Shown here in pieces: positions 16,142-24,563 of a stretch of 64,000 nucleotides of DNA. The position numbers and the translations under genes are program-made. Every line of letters starts with the position of its first letter. Position 1 is the first letter of the stretch. Origin of the DNA: Streptomyces chryseus (lineage in GTDB: Bacteria; Actinomycetota; Actinomycetes; Streptomycetales; Streptomycetaceae); the NCBI RefSeq assembly GCF_014650755.1, contig NZ_BMVO01000003.1, positions 1 through 64,000 on the forward strand, given 5' to 3'. The notes below the pieces were generated by a model. The model did not search any database and was not told where the DNA came from. It was given only the letters and a program-made list of their open reading frames with translations.

Positions 16142-16831
16142 TCAGCGTACGGCGATCCACCGGTAGTGCAGCTCCGGGCGGCCGACCTGTCCGTACTGCG
16201 GGGCGCGCTCGGCGCGGCCCGCCGTGACCAGGTGCTCCAGGTACCGGCGGGCGGTGATCCGCGAGATCCCGAGCGCGGCGGCGGCCGCGGCCGCGGTGGT
16301 GCCGTCCGGTGCTCCGCGCAGGGCCCGGGTCACCGCTTCCAGCGTCGGCGCGCTGAGCCCCTTGGGGAGGGCGGCGGGCTGGGGCGAGCGCAGGGCGGCC
16401 AGCGCCCGGTCCACCTCGTCCTGCCCGCTGGCCTCGCCGGCGGTGGCGCGGAACTCGGCGTAACGGGTGAGACGGTCGCGCAGGGTGGCGAAGGTGAAGG
16501 GCTTCAGCACGTACTGGACGACGCCGAGGGACACCCCTTCGCGTACGACGGCGAGATCGCGGGCCGAGGTGACGGCGATGACGTCGGCGGTGTGCCCCGC
16601 CCCGCGGAGCGAGCGTACGAGCTGCAGGCCGTGGCCGTCGGGCAGGTACAGGTCGAGGAGCAGCAGGTCGACGGGCCCCCGGTCGAGCGCCCGCACCGCC
16701 GCCGCGCGCGAGTGCGCCACCCCGGCGACGGCGAAGCCGCGCACGCGGCCGACGTACAGGGCGTGGGCGTCGGCTGCGACGGGGTCGTCCTCGACGACGA
16801 GCACGCGGATCGGGGGCGGGGCGGCGCTCAC
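16142..16831 (-). CDS. CitB/DcuR-type response regulator
   Basis: A 229-residue response regulator. GTG 16831 was chosen because the receiver domain starts directly after it (IRVLVVEDDP); the frame upstream is Arg-rich noise. Receiver: acidic pair in VVEDDP, phospho-acceptor Asp60 in LLLLDLYLPDG, and the conserved lysine in YVLKPF. The C-terminus (about 165-229) is a winged-helix domain with ITARRYLEHLV. The family pairs with CitA/DcuS kinases and activates uptake of citrate or C4-dicarboxylates. The kinase gene is 127 bp upstream on the same strand, and dctA is divergent from that, so dctA is the likely target. Confidence 0.92.
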   Translation of the reverse strand: MSAAPPPIRVLVVEDDPVAADAHALYVGRVRGFAVAGVAHSRAAAVRALDRGPVDLLLLDLYLPDGHGLQLVRSLRGAGHTADVIAVTSARDLAVVREGVSLGVVQYVLKPFTFATLRDRLTRYAEFRATAGEASGQDEVDRALAALRSPQPAALPKGLSAPTLEAVTRALRGAPDGTTAAAAAAALGISRITARRYLEHLVTAGRAERAPQYGQVGRPELHYRWIAVR

Positions 16832-16958
16832 GCGGCGGCCTCCGGGCGCGGCGGACGGGCCGCCGACGCGGCTTTCGCGGCGTTCGGGGAGCCGGGTCTG
16901 CGGCGACGCGGCCCCGGTGCGCGAGGGGGCCGGTGGGAGAGAGGTGACGCCTGCCGGG

Positions 16959-18584
16959 TCATGCCCGCACCTCCGTCGTCTCCGGCGCCGCTCGGGCGAG
17001 CAGCGGCAGCCGCACGGTGAACTGCGCACCGCCGCCCGGCGCATCGCTCAGCGCTATCGCGCCGCCTCCCCGGTGCACCGTCTGGCGGACCAGCGCGAGT
17101 CCGAGCCCGCGCCCCGCGCTCTTCGTCGACCAGCCGCGGGCGAAGACCGCGTCCGCCGCGCCCGGGTCGATGCCCGGCCCGGTGTCCGCGACGCGCAGCA
17201 GCAGCTCGCGGCCCCGGTCGGTGCGGGCCGTCACCGTGACCCGGGCGCCGTCACTGCCCTGCGCCGCGTCCACCGCGTTGTCGATCAGGTTGCCGAGGAT
17301 CGTCACCAGGTCACGGGCGGGCAGCGTGCCCGGCAGGAGGCCGTCGTCGATCCGGCTGTCCTCGTCGAGCACGAGCGCCACGCCCCTCTCGTTCGCCTGC
17401 GCCGCCTTGCCGAGCAGCAGCGCCGCCAGGACCGGCTCGCCCACCGCGCTGACGACCTGGTCGGTCAGCGCCTGGGCCAGCTCCAGTTCGGCCGTGGCGA
17501 ACTCCACCGCCTCGTCCGCGCGGCCGAGTTCGATGAGGGAGACGACGGTGTGCAGGCGGTTCGCCGCCTCGTGGGCCTGCGAGCGCAGCGCCTGCGTGAA
17601 GCCGCGCTCCGAATCCAGTTCGCCGGAGAGCGCCTGGAGTTCGGTGTGGTCCCGCAGGGTCACGACCGTACCGCGCTTCTCCCCGCCGCTCACCGGGCGG
17701 CTGTTGACGACGACCACCCGGTCCGCCGTCAGGTGCACCTCGTCCACCCGCGGCTCGGGGGCGAGCAGCGCCGCCGTCAGCGGGCCCGGCAGGTCCATTT
17801 CGGCCACCGGGCGGCCGACCGCGTCCGGCCCGAGTCCGAGCAGCTCGCGCCCGCCGTCGTTGATCAGCGCGATGCGCTGCCGCCCGTCCAGCATCAGCAG
17901 TCCCTCGCGCACCGCGTGCAGCGCCGCCTCGTGGTAGTCGTGCATGCGGCTCAGCTCCCGGGCGTTCATGCCGTGGGTGTGCCGCCGCAGCCGGGCGTTG
18001 ATGACGTACGTACCGAGACCGCCCAGGGCCAGCGCGCCCGACGCCACGCCGAGCAGCGCCGCGACCTGCTGCCGTACCTGTGCGCTGATGGCCTCGATGG
18101 TGATGCCCGCGCTGACGAGGCCGATGATCCGCCCGCCCCGGGCTTCGGTGTCCCGTACCGGCGCCACCACGCGCACCGACCGCCCCAGCACGCCCACGTA
18201 CGTCTCGTCGAAGGTGCGGCCCGCCAGGGCGGGACCCGTGTGCCCCAGGTACGTCCGGCCGATCTCCTGCGCCTCCGGATGCGTCCAGCGGGTGCCGTCC
18301 GGCGCCATGATCGTGACGAAGGTGACCCCGGCCTCCTTGCGCAGCGCCTCGGTGTACGGCTGGAGGCGCCCGGTGGGGTGGCCGGACCGGGCGGCCTCGA
18401 TCACCGCGGGGGACTTGGCGACGGCGATGGCGGTCGCGTAGGCCTGCCGGCGGGCGGTCTCCTCGGCTTGGGACCTGTCCGAGACGTACGCGAACACCGA
18501 GCATCCCGCGACGATGGCCGCCACCAGGACGACCTGCATCGCGAAGAGCTGGCCGGCCAGGCTGCGGGGGCGGGGTAGGCGCAT
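16959..18584 (-). CDS. CitA/DcuS-type sensor histidine kinase
   Basis: A 541-residue membrane kinase. The ATG at 18584 begins MRLPRPRSLAGQLFAMQ. Layout: transmembrane helix 1 (about 12-34), extracytoplasmic sensor (about 35-170, where citrate or dicarboxylate would bind), helix 2 (about 175-198), cytoplasmic PAS (about 215-320), a SpoOB_a-type dimerisation helix with the phospho-histidine in SQAHEAANRLHT, and a HATPase_c domain with NLIDNAVDAA, DTGPGID and GRGLGLALV. It phosphorylates the downstream CitB-type regulator. Divergent from dctA across 130 bp. Confidence 0.93.
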   Translation of the reverse strand: MRLPRPRSLAGQLFAMQVVLVAAIVAGCSVFAYVSDRSQAEETARRQAYATAIAVAKSPAVIEAARSGHPTGRLQPYTEALRKEAGVTFVTIMAPDGTRWTHPEAQEIGRTYLGHTGPALAGRTFDETYVGVLGRSVRVVAPVRDTEARGGRIIGLVSAGITIEAISAQVRQQVAALLGVASGALALGGLGTYVINARLRRHTHGMNARELSRMHDYHEAALHAVREGLLMLDGRQRIALINDGGRELLGLGPDAVGRPVAEMDLPGPLTAALLAPEPRVDEVHLTADRVVVVNSRPVSGGEKRGTVVTLRDHTELQALSGELDSERGFTQALRSQAHEAANRLHTVVSLIELGRADEAVEFATAELELAQALTDQVVSAVGEPVLAALLLGKAAQANERGVALVLDEDSRIDDGLLPGTLPARDLVTILGNLIDNAVDAAQGSDGARVTVTARTDRGRELLLRVADTGPGIDPGAADAVFARGWSTKSAGRGLGLALVRQTVHRGGGAIALSDAPGGGAQFTVRLPLLARAAPETTEVRA

Positions 18585-18632
18585 GCGGCCAGTGTGCCTG
18601 GCCGAAATCCCGTGAACGAAATGCACGTAACG

Positions 18633-18646
18633 GTGACGGGGGTCAC
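18633..18646. promoter_or_regulatory. Dyad in the kinase-dctA intergenic region
   Basis: GTGAC-GGGG-GTCAC sits in the 130-bp divergent region, 69 bp before the dctA start. It is a candidate site for the CitB-type regulator or for polymerase-proximal control of dctA; arms are only 5 bp. Confidence 0.25.
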
Positions 18647-18714
18647 AGCGTGATGGATAGTCGCCGGGACCCAACGGGACGTGGGTATCGCAGGACAATT
18701 CCGAGGAGGCCTCC

Positions 18715-20079
18715 GTGGCAGGCACAGCAGCCGCAAGGCGGGACCGCACGCACTACTTGTACATCGCCGTCATAGTCGCCGTGGTCTTGGGCGTCGCGGT
18801 GGGCTTCGCCGCCCCCGGTGTGGCCGTCGAGCTCAAGCCGCTCGGCACCGGCTTCGTCAACCTGATCAAGATGATGATCTCGCCGATCATCTTCTGCACG
18901 ATCGTGCTGGGCATCGGCTCCGTCCGCAAGGCCGCCAAGGTCGGCGCGGTCGGCGGCATCGCGCTCGGCTACTTCACCGCCATGTCGCTGGTCGCCCTCA
19001 CCATCGGCCTCGTCGTCGGCAACGTGCTGCACCCCGGCGACAGCCTGGCGGTGACCGACGCGATCAAGGAGGCGGGCCAGGGCCAGGTCGCGCCGGAGGC
19101 CAAGGACACCGTCGAGTTCCTGCTCGGGATCATCCCGACCACGTTCGTGTCGGCCTTCACCACGGGTGAGGTCCTCCAGACCCTCCTGGTGGCCCTGCTC
19201 GCCGGATTCGCCCTGCAGGCCATGGGCGCTGCGGGCCGGCCCGTCCTGCGCGGGGTCGAGCACATCCAGCGGCTCGTGTTCCGCATCCTGGCCATGGTGA
19301 TGTGGGCGGCGCCGATCGGTGCCTTCGGCGCGATCGCGGCCGTCACGGGATCGGCCGGCCTGGACGCGCTCAAGAGCCTCGCCGTGCTGATGCTGGGCTT
19401 CTACGTCACGTGCTTCCTCTTCGTCTTCATCGTGCTCGCCGCGCTGCTGCGCCTCGTCGCGGGCCTCAACATCCTCACGTTCTTCAAGTACCTGGGCCGT
19501 GAGTTCCTGCTGATCCTGTCCACGTCGTCGTCCGAGTCCGCCCTGCCGCGGCTCATCGCGAAGATGGAGCACCTGGGCATCAGCAAGCCGGTGGTCGGCA
19601 TCACGGTTCCGACCGGCTACTCCTTCAACCTCGACGGCACCATGATCTACATGACCATGGCCTCGCTGTTCATCTCCGACGCCATGGGCTCCCCGATGTC
19701 GATCGGGGAGCAGATCCCGCTGCTGCTCTTCCTCCTCGTGGCATCGAAGGGCGCGGCGGGCGTCAGCGGGGCGGGCCTGGCCACCCTGGCCGGCGGCCTC
19801 CAGTCGCACCGCCCGGATCTGGTCGACGGCGTCGGCCTGATCGTCGGCATCGACCGCTTCATGAGCGAGGCGCGCGCCCTGACGAACTTCGCGGGCAACG
19901 CGGTGGCGACCGTGCTGGTCGGCACGTGGACGAAGGAGATCGACAAGGAGCGGGTCGACCAGGTGCTGGCGGGGCTGGCCCCCTTCGACGAGAAGACCCT
20001 GCTCGACGACGCGCCCGCCGAAGCGGACGACGCGAGGCCGCAGGCGCGGGAGGACGACAAGGCCGTGGCCAAGGTGTAG
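18715..20079 (+). CDS. dctA: C4-dicarboxylate/cation symporter (DAACS family)
   Basis: A 454-residue multi-spanning symporter (eight helices plus two re-entrant loops in this family) taking up succinate, fumarate, malate or related substrates. GTG 18715 follows GAGGAGG. Signature blocks: the serine-rich re-entrant loop LSTSSSESALPRL, the substrate loop GYSFNLDGTMIYM, and MASLFISDA. The C-terminal 45 residues are charged and disordered. The adjacent divergent CitA/CitB-type pair probably controls it. Glutamate/aspartate transport by this family is possible, but the two-component context favours dicarboxylates. Ends before a terminator at 20108-20143. Confidence 0.93.
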   Translation: MAGTAAARRDRTHYLYIAVIVAVVLGVAVGFAAPGVAVELKPLGTGFVNLIKMMISPIIFCTIVLGIGSVRKAAKVGAVGGIALGYFTAMSLVALTIGLVVGNVLHPGDSLAVTDAIKEAGQGQVAPEAKDTVEFLLGIIPTTFVSAFTTGEVLQTLLVALLAGFALQAMGAAGRPVLRGVEHIQRLVFRILAMVMWAAPIGAFGAIAAVTGSAGLDALKSLAVLMLGFYVTCFLFVFIVLAALLRLVAGLNILTFFKYLGREFLLILSTSSSESALPRLIAKMEHLGISKPVVGITVPTGYSFNLDGTMIYMTMASLFISDAMGSPMSIGEQIPLLLFLLVASKGAAGVSGAGLATLAGGLQSHRPDLVDGVGLIVGIDRFMSEARALTNFAGNAVATVLVGTWTKEIDKERVDQVLAGLAPFDEKTLLDDAPAEADDARPQAREDDKAVAKV

Positions 20080-20107
20080 GCACGGCGCGTGCGGGACCCC
20101 GCACGGG

Positions 20108-20143
20108 GGAAGGGGCGCGACCGGTGACGGCCGCGCCCCTTCC
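20108..20143. terminator. Terminator between dctA and the TetR gene
   Basis: Exact 12-bp arms GGAAGGGGCGCG (20108-20119) and CGCGCCCCTTCC (20132-20143), loop 12 nt, between convergent genes. Confidence 0.8.
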
Positions 20144-20194
20144 GCGTGTCCCGAACCACCGCTGCGTCTCCGGGCCCCACGTGTTCCGGGCCCG

Positions 20195-20794
20195 CTACTC
20201 GATCGACGCCAGCAGCGCCGCCACCCGCTCCGCCGGCACGCCCGCCGTGAGCAGGACCGTCGAGGCCGCCGCGCGGCCGCCGTCAGCCGCGTCCAGCGCA
20301 CCGTCGTTGACCGCTTCCATCAGACCGAAGAGCGTCTGCTCGTGTACGTAGCCGAGCGCGGCCGGCGGCAGCGTGGAGGTGAACACCCCGGCGTCCGCGC
20401 CGCGCCGCAGCAGGTCGACGCACTCCTTGCGGACCGGGGCCAGCCGCTGCTTGATGCCCTCCATCGTGACGCTGCGCTGGGCGAGCGCGACGAGCAGCCG
20501 GTAGCGGTCGGCGATCCGCCAGACCGCCAGCGTCGCCCGGGCGAGCGCCTCGGCGGGGTCGGCGACACCGTCACGGCCCGCCGCGTGCGCCTCCCAGACG
20601 GCGGCCACCGCGCTGTCGACCAGTGCCGCCACGAGGGCCTCCCGGCTCGGGAAGTGCCCGTACACCGTCCTGCGGACGACGCCGGCCGCCCGCGCGATCT
20701 GGTCCATGGGGGCGTCCGGGTCGCGCAGCAGTTCGGCGAGCGCGACGTCCAGGATGCGGCGGCGGTTGGCGTCGGCCCTGATACCGGAGGTCAT
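20195..20794 (-). CDS. TetR family repressor of the adjacent MFS pump
   Basis: About 199 residues from ATG 20794 (ATG 20803 and 20812 are in-frame alternatives that would overlap the first operator). N-terminal helix-turn-helix: MDQIARAAGVVRRTVYGHFP with RRRILDVALAELL before it. The C-terminal part is a helical ligand domain. It is divergent from an MFS drug-efflux gene, and the 96-bp gap contains three perfect TGCACA-N4-TGTGCA dyads, the nearest only 12 bp from this start. This is the standard design of a self-regulated, drug-inducible efflux switch. Inducer unknown. Confidence 0.9.
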   Translation of the reverse strand: MTSGIRADANRRRILDVALAELLRDPDAPMDQIARAAGVVRRTVYGHFPSREALVAALVDSAVAAVWEAHAAGRDGVADPAEALARATLAVWRIADRYRLLVALAQRSVTMEGIKQRLAPVRKECVDLLRRGADAGVFTSTLPPAALGYVHEQTLFGLMEAVNDGALDAADGGRAAASTVLLTAGVPAERVAALLASIE

Positions 20795-20805
20795 GCTCCC
20801 CATTT

Positions 20806-20866
20806 TGCACATCGCTGTGCAGCCCGCTAAATTGCACAGTGTTGTGCAGTTGCACAGTTATGTGCA
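20806..20866. promoter_or_regulatory. Three tandem TetR operators
   Basis: Perfect 16-bp dyads TGCACA-N4-TGTGCA at 20806-20821, 20833-20848 and 20851-20866; centre spacings are 27 and 18 bp. They fill the divergent promoter of the TetR and MFS genes, so one repressor could shut both directions. Confidence 0.85.
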
Positions 20867-20890
20867 AAATCGTGGGAAGGGTGTGGAGCC

Positions 20891-22564
20891 ATGCGCCTGG
20901 TCGTGAACCAGCCGGTGGAGGAGATGGAGCAGCCGTACCGGCGGCGCTGGTGGGCGCTGCTCGTCCTGTGCCTGAGCCTGCTGATCATCGTGATGGCGAA
21001 CACCGCCCTGACGGTGGCCGCCCCCGACATGACCCAGGACCTCGGGCTCAGCAGCGCGGACCTCCAGTGGGTCATCGACGGCTACACCGTCCCGTACGCG
21101 GCGCTGATGCTGCTGCTCGGCGCGATCGGCGACAAGTACAGCCGGCGCGGGGCGCTCGTGCTCGGGCTCGTCGTCTTCGGCGGGGGAGCGGTCGTCGGCT
21201 CGCTGGTGGACAGCTCCGAGGGCGTGATCGCCGCCCGCGCGGTGATGGGCGCCGGCGCGGCGATGATCATGCCCGCCACGCTCTCGCTCCTCGCCGCGAC
21301 GTTCCCGCGCGCCGAGCGGGCCAAGGCCATCGTGCTGTGGACGGCCACCGCCGGACTCGCGATCGCGGCCGGCCCGCTGGTCGCCGGCGCGCTGCTGGAG
21401 AGCCACGGCTGGGCGTCGACGTTCCTGATCAACGTGCCGGTCGCGGCTCTGGCGATCGTCGGTGCGTTCGTGCTGATCCCGCCGTCGAAGGCCGCCCGCC
21501 ACGGGCGCATCGACTACGTCGGAGGGCTGCTGTCCGTCGTCTGGGTCGCCGCCCTCGTCTACATGATCATCCAGGGCCCGCACTTCGGCTGGGGCACCCA
21601 GGCGATCACAGCCGCCGTCGTCGCGGGGGCCGGACTCGTGCTCTTCGTCGTCTGGGAGCTGCGCCACCCCCGGCCCGTCCTGGACGTACGCCGCTTCCTC
21701 GACCGGGGCTTCGCCGGCTCGAACCTCGCCGTCGCCCTGTTCTTCCTCGCGGTCTTCGGCGCGTTCTACTTCCTCACCCAGCACCTCCAGTTCGTGCTCG
21801 GCTACAACGCCTTCGAGACGGGCGTACGGATGCTGCCGCTGGCCGGCGCCGTCTTCGTCGGCTCCGCGCTGACCGGCTTCCTCACCCCGCGCCTCGGCAT
21901 GAAGATCACGGTCACGGCGGGCATGGCCGGAGGCACGGCCGCCCTGGCCCTGCTCACCCGCGTCGACGCGGCCTCCGCGTACGGCGACTTCGTACTGCCG
22001 CTGGTCGTCCTGGGCCTGGCCATCGGGCTGTCCCTCTCCCCGTGCACCGACGCGATCATGGGCGCCTTCCCCGAGTCCGAACTGGGCGTCGGCGGCGCCG
22101 TCAACGACACCTCGCTCGAACTCGGAGGCTCACTGGGCATCGCCATCCTCGGTTCGGTGCTGGCCGGTTCGTACTCCTCGCACCTCGCCGACGCCACCGC
22201 CGGCACGAAGCTTCCGGCGGACGCGCTGACCACCGCCCAGGACTCGGTCGGCGCCGGTTACGCCGTCGCCCAGGGCATCGGCGACCAGTCCAAGCAGCTC
22301 GCGGGCCAGGCCGCGAAGGCCGGTACGCCGGAGCAGGCGGACCAGCTCAAGGGCCAGTCCGGGCAACTCGCCGAAGGAGCACGGCAGATGGCCGACGCGG
22401 TCGGCGCGGCCTTCTCCGACGCGGTCGCGCACACCAGCCTGGTCGGCGCGGCGGTCCTCGGCGCCGGCACGGTCCTCGTCGCCGTACTCCTGCCGCGCCG
22501 GACCCGGGCAACCGTGGACGACGCGCCGCAGCCCGCCCGCGAGCCGGCACGCACCGGCGCCTGA
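20891..22564 (+). CDS. MFS drug efflux transporter (DHA2/EmrB-QacA type)
   Basis: A 557-residue, 14-helix major facilitator. Motif A-like GDKYSRR follows helix 2 and motif C-like GLAIAAGPLVAG lies in helix 5; LQWVIDGYTVPYAALMLLLG is the conserved helix 2 stretch. An unusual hydrophilic insertion rich in Gln/Gly/Ala (about 440-510, GDQSKQLAGQAAKAG) precedes the last helix. DHA2 pumps use proton motive force to expel antibiotics or dyes. It is divergent from a TetR repressor and preceded by three operators. The substrate is unknown. Confidence 0.9.
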   Translation: MRLVVNQPVEEMEQPYRRRWWALLVLCLSLLIIVMANTALTVAAPDMTQDLGLSSADLQWVIDGYTVPYAALMLLLGAIGDKYSRRGALVLGLVVFGGGAVVGSLVDSSEGVIAARAVMGAGAAMIMPATLSLLAATFPRAERAKAIVLWTATAGLAIAAGPLVAGALLESHGWASTFLINVPVAALAIVGAFVLIPPSKAARHGRIDYVGGLLSVVWVAALVYMIIQGPHFGWGTQAITAAVVAGAGLVLFVVWELRHPRPVLDVRRFLDRGFAGSNLAVALFFLAVFGAFYFLTQHLQFVLGYNAFETGVRMLPLAGAVFVGSALTGFLTPRLGMKITVTAGMAGGTAALALLTRVDAASAYGDFVLPLVVLGLAIGLSLSPCTDAIMGAFPESELGVGGAVNDTSLELGGSLGIAILGSVLAGSYSSHLADATAGTKLPADALTTAQDSVGAGYAVAQGIGDQSKQLAGQAAKAGTPEQADQLKGQSGQLAEGARQMADAVGAAFSDAVAHTSLVGAAVLGAGTVLVAVLLPRRTRATVDDAPQPAREPARTGA

Positions 22565-22616
22565 CGCCGCGCGCGGGCCACGTGTTCGCGTCCGTCACCG
22601 ACCTGGATGTGTACGG

Positions 22617-22638
22617 GTACTGACAAAAAAGTGGGTAC
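22617..22638. promoter_or_regulatory. HxlR-like dyad upstream of the reductase gene
   Basis: GTACnnAC-A6-GTnnGTAC, a perfect 22-bp spaced dyad, ends 36 bp before the reductase start. Quinone or imine reductases in actinobacteria are often controlled by HxlR regulators binding GTAC-type dyads, but no HxlR gene is visible here. Confidence 0.45.
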
Positions 22639-22674
22639 TTGTCCGACCGGCGGCGGCACCGAAGCATGGTGGTC

Positions 22675-23559
22675 ATGACTTCTTCCGACCACCTTGCTCC
22701 TGTCACCGTTCTCGGCCTCGGCGCCATGGGCCGCGCACTCGCCGGCGCCTTCCTGGACGCCGGGCACCCCACCACCGTCTGGAACCGCTCCGGGGGAAAG
22801 GGCGAGGACCTCGTCGCGCGCGGCGCGGTCCTCGCCCGGACTGCCGAAGAGGCCGTCCGTTCCGCCGAGCTGACCGTCGTCTGCGTGGTGGACTACGACG
22901 CCTCGCAGGCGATCGTCGAACCGCTGGCCGACGCTCTGGCCGGCCGTGTGCTGGTCAATCTGACGTCCGACTCCCCGGAGCGCGCCCGTACGGCGGCGGC
23001 CTGGGCGGACGCGCGCGGCATCGCATATCTGGACGGCGCGGTGATGGTGCCGACCCCGCTCGTCGGCGGGCCGGAGGCGCTGATCCTGTTCGCCGGCGCG
23101 CGGCCGGTCTTCGAGAAGTACGAGAGCACCCTCAAGGCCCTGGCCGGGCAGGCCGCCCACCTGGGCGAGGACCACGGGCTCGCCGCCGTCTACGACCTGT
23201 CGATGCTGGACCTGTTCTACGCGAGCATGTCCGGCCTGGTGCACGCCTTCGCCGTGGCCCGGGAGGACAAGGTCGCCGCCACGGCTCTCGCCCCGTACCT
23301 GAACTCCATCGTCGCGATCCTGCCGGACATCGCGACCGGCATGGCGACCGCGATCGACACGGGCCAGTACGACGGTCAGCAGGCCAACCTGGCCATGATG
23401 ACCGCGAGCGTCGACCACCTTCTGCACATGTCGCGGGACCGGGGCCTGGACACGGGCCACCTGGAGGCGATCAAGGCCGTGGCCGATCGTGCGATCGCCC
23501 GGGGGCACGGCGCCGACGACTGGGCGAGCACGATCGAGGCGCTCAAGCCGAAGGGCTGA
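22675..23559 (+). CDS. NAD(P)-dependent oxidoreductase, imine-reductase-like
   Basis: A 294-residue 6-phosphogluconate dehydrogenase-type protein. The ATG at 22675 is used; 22666 and 22639 are in-frame alternatives. The Rossmann dinucleotide motif is GLGAMGRALAGAF (about 14-26) with Asn-Arg in VWNRSGGKG after beta 2, which favours NADPH. The C-terminal half is all-helical and would dimerise, as in imine reductases and beta-hydroxyacid dehydrogenases. The substrate is unknown; imine reduction is a family-level suggestion. It seems to be transcribed alone. Confidence 0.85.
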   Translation: MTSSDHLAPVTVLGLGAMGRALAGAFLDAGHPTTVWNRSGGKGEDLVARGAVLARTAEEAVRSAELTVVCVVDYDASQAIVEPLADALAGRVLVNLTSDSPERARTAAAWADARGIAYLDGAVMVPTPLVGGPEALILFAGARPVFEKYESTLKALAGQAAHLGEDHGLAAVYDLSMLDLFYASMSGLVHAFAVAREDKVAATALAPYLNSIVAILPDIATGMATAIDTGQYDGQQANLAMMTASVDHLLHMSRDRGLDTGHLEAIKAVADRAIARGHGADDWASTIEALKPKG

Positions 23560-23585
23560 GCACCGCCCGGCCTCGAACTCCTTCC

Positions 23586-23616
23586 TTGCCTTGACGCCGA
23601 CGTCAAGGACTACCGT
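23586..23616 (+). promoter_or_regulatory. MerR-type promoter of the merR-trx unit
   Basis: TTGCCT (23586-23591), a 19-bp spacer and TACCGT (23611-23616) flank the dyad CCTTGAC-N6-GTCAAGG (23589-23608). A 19-bp spacer with a central dyad is the hallmark of MerR-controlled promoters. The -10 box ends 6 nt before the ATG at 23623, so the transcript may be leaderless. Confidence 0.6.
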
Positions 23617-23622
23617 CGGGGC

Positions 23623-24057
23623 ATGCGAATCGGCGAGCTGGCGGAGCGCGCGGGGACGACCACCCGGGCGCTGCGTTACTACGAGTCCCGCGGTCTTCTC
23701 CCCGCCCGGCGCGCGGTCAACGGGTACCGCACGTACGACGAGGACGACCTGCGGCTCCTCCAGCAGATCCGGACCCTTCAGGACTTCGGATTCGAGCTGG
23801 AGGAGACCCGCCCCTTCGTGGACTGCCTGCGGGCAGGCCACCCGGCGGGGGACTCCTGTCCGGCCTCGCTGGACGTGTACCGGCGCAAGCTCGCCGAACT
23901 CGACGCTCTGATCGGGCAGTTGGACGCCGTACGCACACAGGTGGGCGCCCAGCTGGCCCGCGCCGAGCTGGAAGCCGGAGCGGCGCTGCCGGGCGGCCCC
24001 GAGCCGCGCTGCGAACTGACGCAGGGCGCGCTGACGCACGACGGACTGACGGACTGA
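23623..24057 (+). CDS. MerR family transcriptional regulator
   Basis: A 144-residue MerR protein with the canonical N-terminus MRIGELAERAGTTTRALRYYE and the wing NGYRTYDEDDLRLL, followed by a dimerisation coiled coil (about 80-120). Two cysteines (in FVDCLRAGHPAGDSCP) are spaced by about 13 residues and could sense thiol reagents or metal; a third lies in PRCELTQG. The downstream thioredoxin gene starts 27 bp after this stop, so a thiol or electrophile stress switch is likely. The last codons run through an 8-bp tandem repeat, so slippage could alter the C-terminus. Confidence 0.9.
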   Translation: MRIGELAERAGTTTRALRYYESRGLLPARRAVNGYRTYDEDDLRLLQQIRTLQDFGFELEETRPFVDCLRAGHPAGDSCPASLDVYRRKLAELDALIGQLDAVRTQVGAQLARAELEAGAALPGGPEPRCELTQGALTHDGLTD

Positions 24058-24074
24058 CGGACTGACGGACTGAG
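24043..24074. repeat. 8-bp tandem repeat across the merR stop
   Basis: Four units of GGACTGAC (the last ends GAG) span 24043-24074, covering the final merR codons, its stop and the spacer before trx. Because 8 is not a multiple of 3, gain or loss of a unit would change the end of the MerR protein. Confidence 0.75.
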
Positions 24075-24083
24075 GAGACAGAA

Positions 24084-24413
24084 ATGGTGCGAGCAGTGGG
24101 AGTGGACGCGGTCACGGACGCGACCTTCGAGGCCGAGGTCCTCAGGTCCGGCAGGCCCGTTCTGGTGGAGTTCACGGCCGACTGGTGCGGCCCCTGCCGT
24201 CAGCTCGCGCCCGTACTGAGTGAGGTGGCTCGCGAGGAGGCCGACCGCCTCAAGGTCGTCCAGCTCGACGTGGACGCCAATCCCGGGACCACGCTCACCT
24301 ACGGCGTGCTGTCGATGCCGACGCTCATCGTCTTCCGTGACGGCGAGCCCGTGCGGCAGATGGTCGGCGCGCGCCCGAAGCGCAAGCTCCTGGCGGAGCT
24401 GGCGGACGTGTAA
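24084..24413 (+). CDS. trxA: Thioredoxin
   Basis: A 109-residue classical thioredoxin with the redox motif WCGPC (Trp34-Cys38), the cis-proline segment SMPTLIVF and the preceding FTADW. It reduces protein disulfides in the cytoplasm and needs thioredoxin reductase, which is not in this window. GAGGAGACAG lies before the ATG. It forms a unit with the upstream merR gene, which suggests induction by thiol-reactive compounds, and is followed by a hairpin at 24440-24476. Confidence 0.95.
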   Translation: MVRAVGVDAVTDATFEAEVLRSGRPVLVEFTADWCGPCRQLAPVLSEVAREEADRLKVVQLDVDANPGTTLTYGVLSMPTLIVFRDGEPVRQMVGARPKRKLLAELADV

Positions 24414-24439
24414 CCGGCCGGAGCGCCGACGCGGGCAAA

Positions 24440-24476
24440 AGAAATACCCCGGGGAATTGACACCCGGGGTATTTCT
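24440..24476. terminator. Hairpin after trxA, overlapping a downstream promoter
   Basis: Exact 14-bp arms AGAAATACCCCGGG (24440-24453) and CCCGGGGTATTTCT (24463-24476) with a 9-nt loop. The loop contains TTGACA (24457-24462). Confidence 0.8.
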
Positions 24477-24487
24477 CTGCGTATATT
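24457..24487 (+). promoter_or_regulatory. Candidate promoter of the HelD-like gene
   Basis: TTGACA (24457-24462), a 19-bp spacer and TATATT (24482-24487), leaving a leader of about 70 nt. The -35 box lies in the loop of the trx terminator. The 19-bp spacer is longer than optimal. No rifamycin-associated element was recognised upstream. Confidence 0.4.
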
Positions 24488-24563
24488 GAGCGTTTCTGCG
24501 ACCTGATTTAGATTGGGTTGCAGAGGTGCCGTATGAACACAGCGTAGCTTGTGGGGAGCTGAA

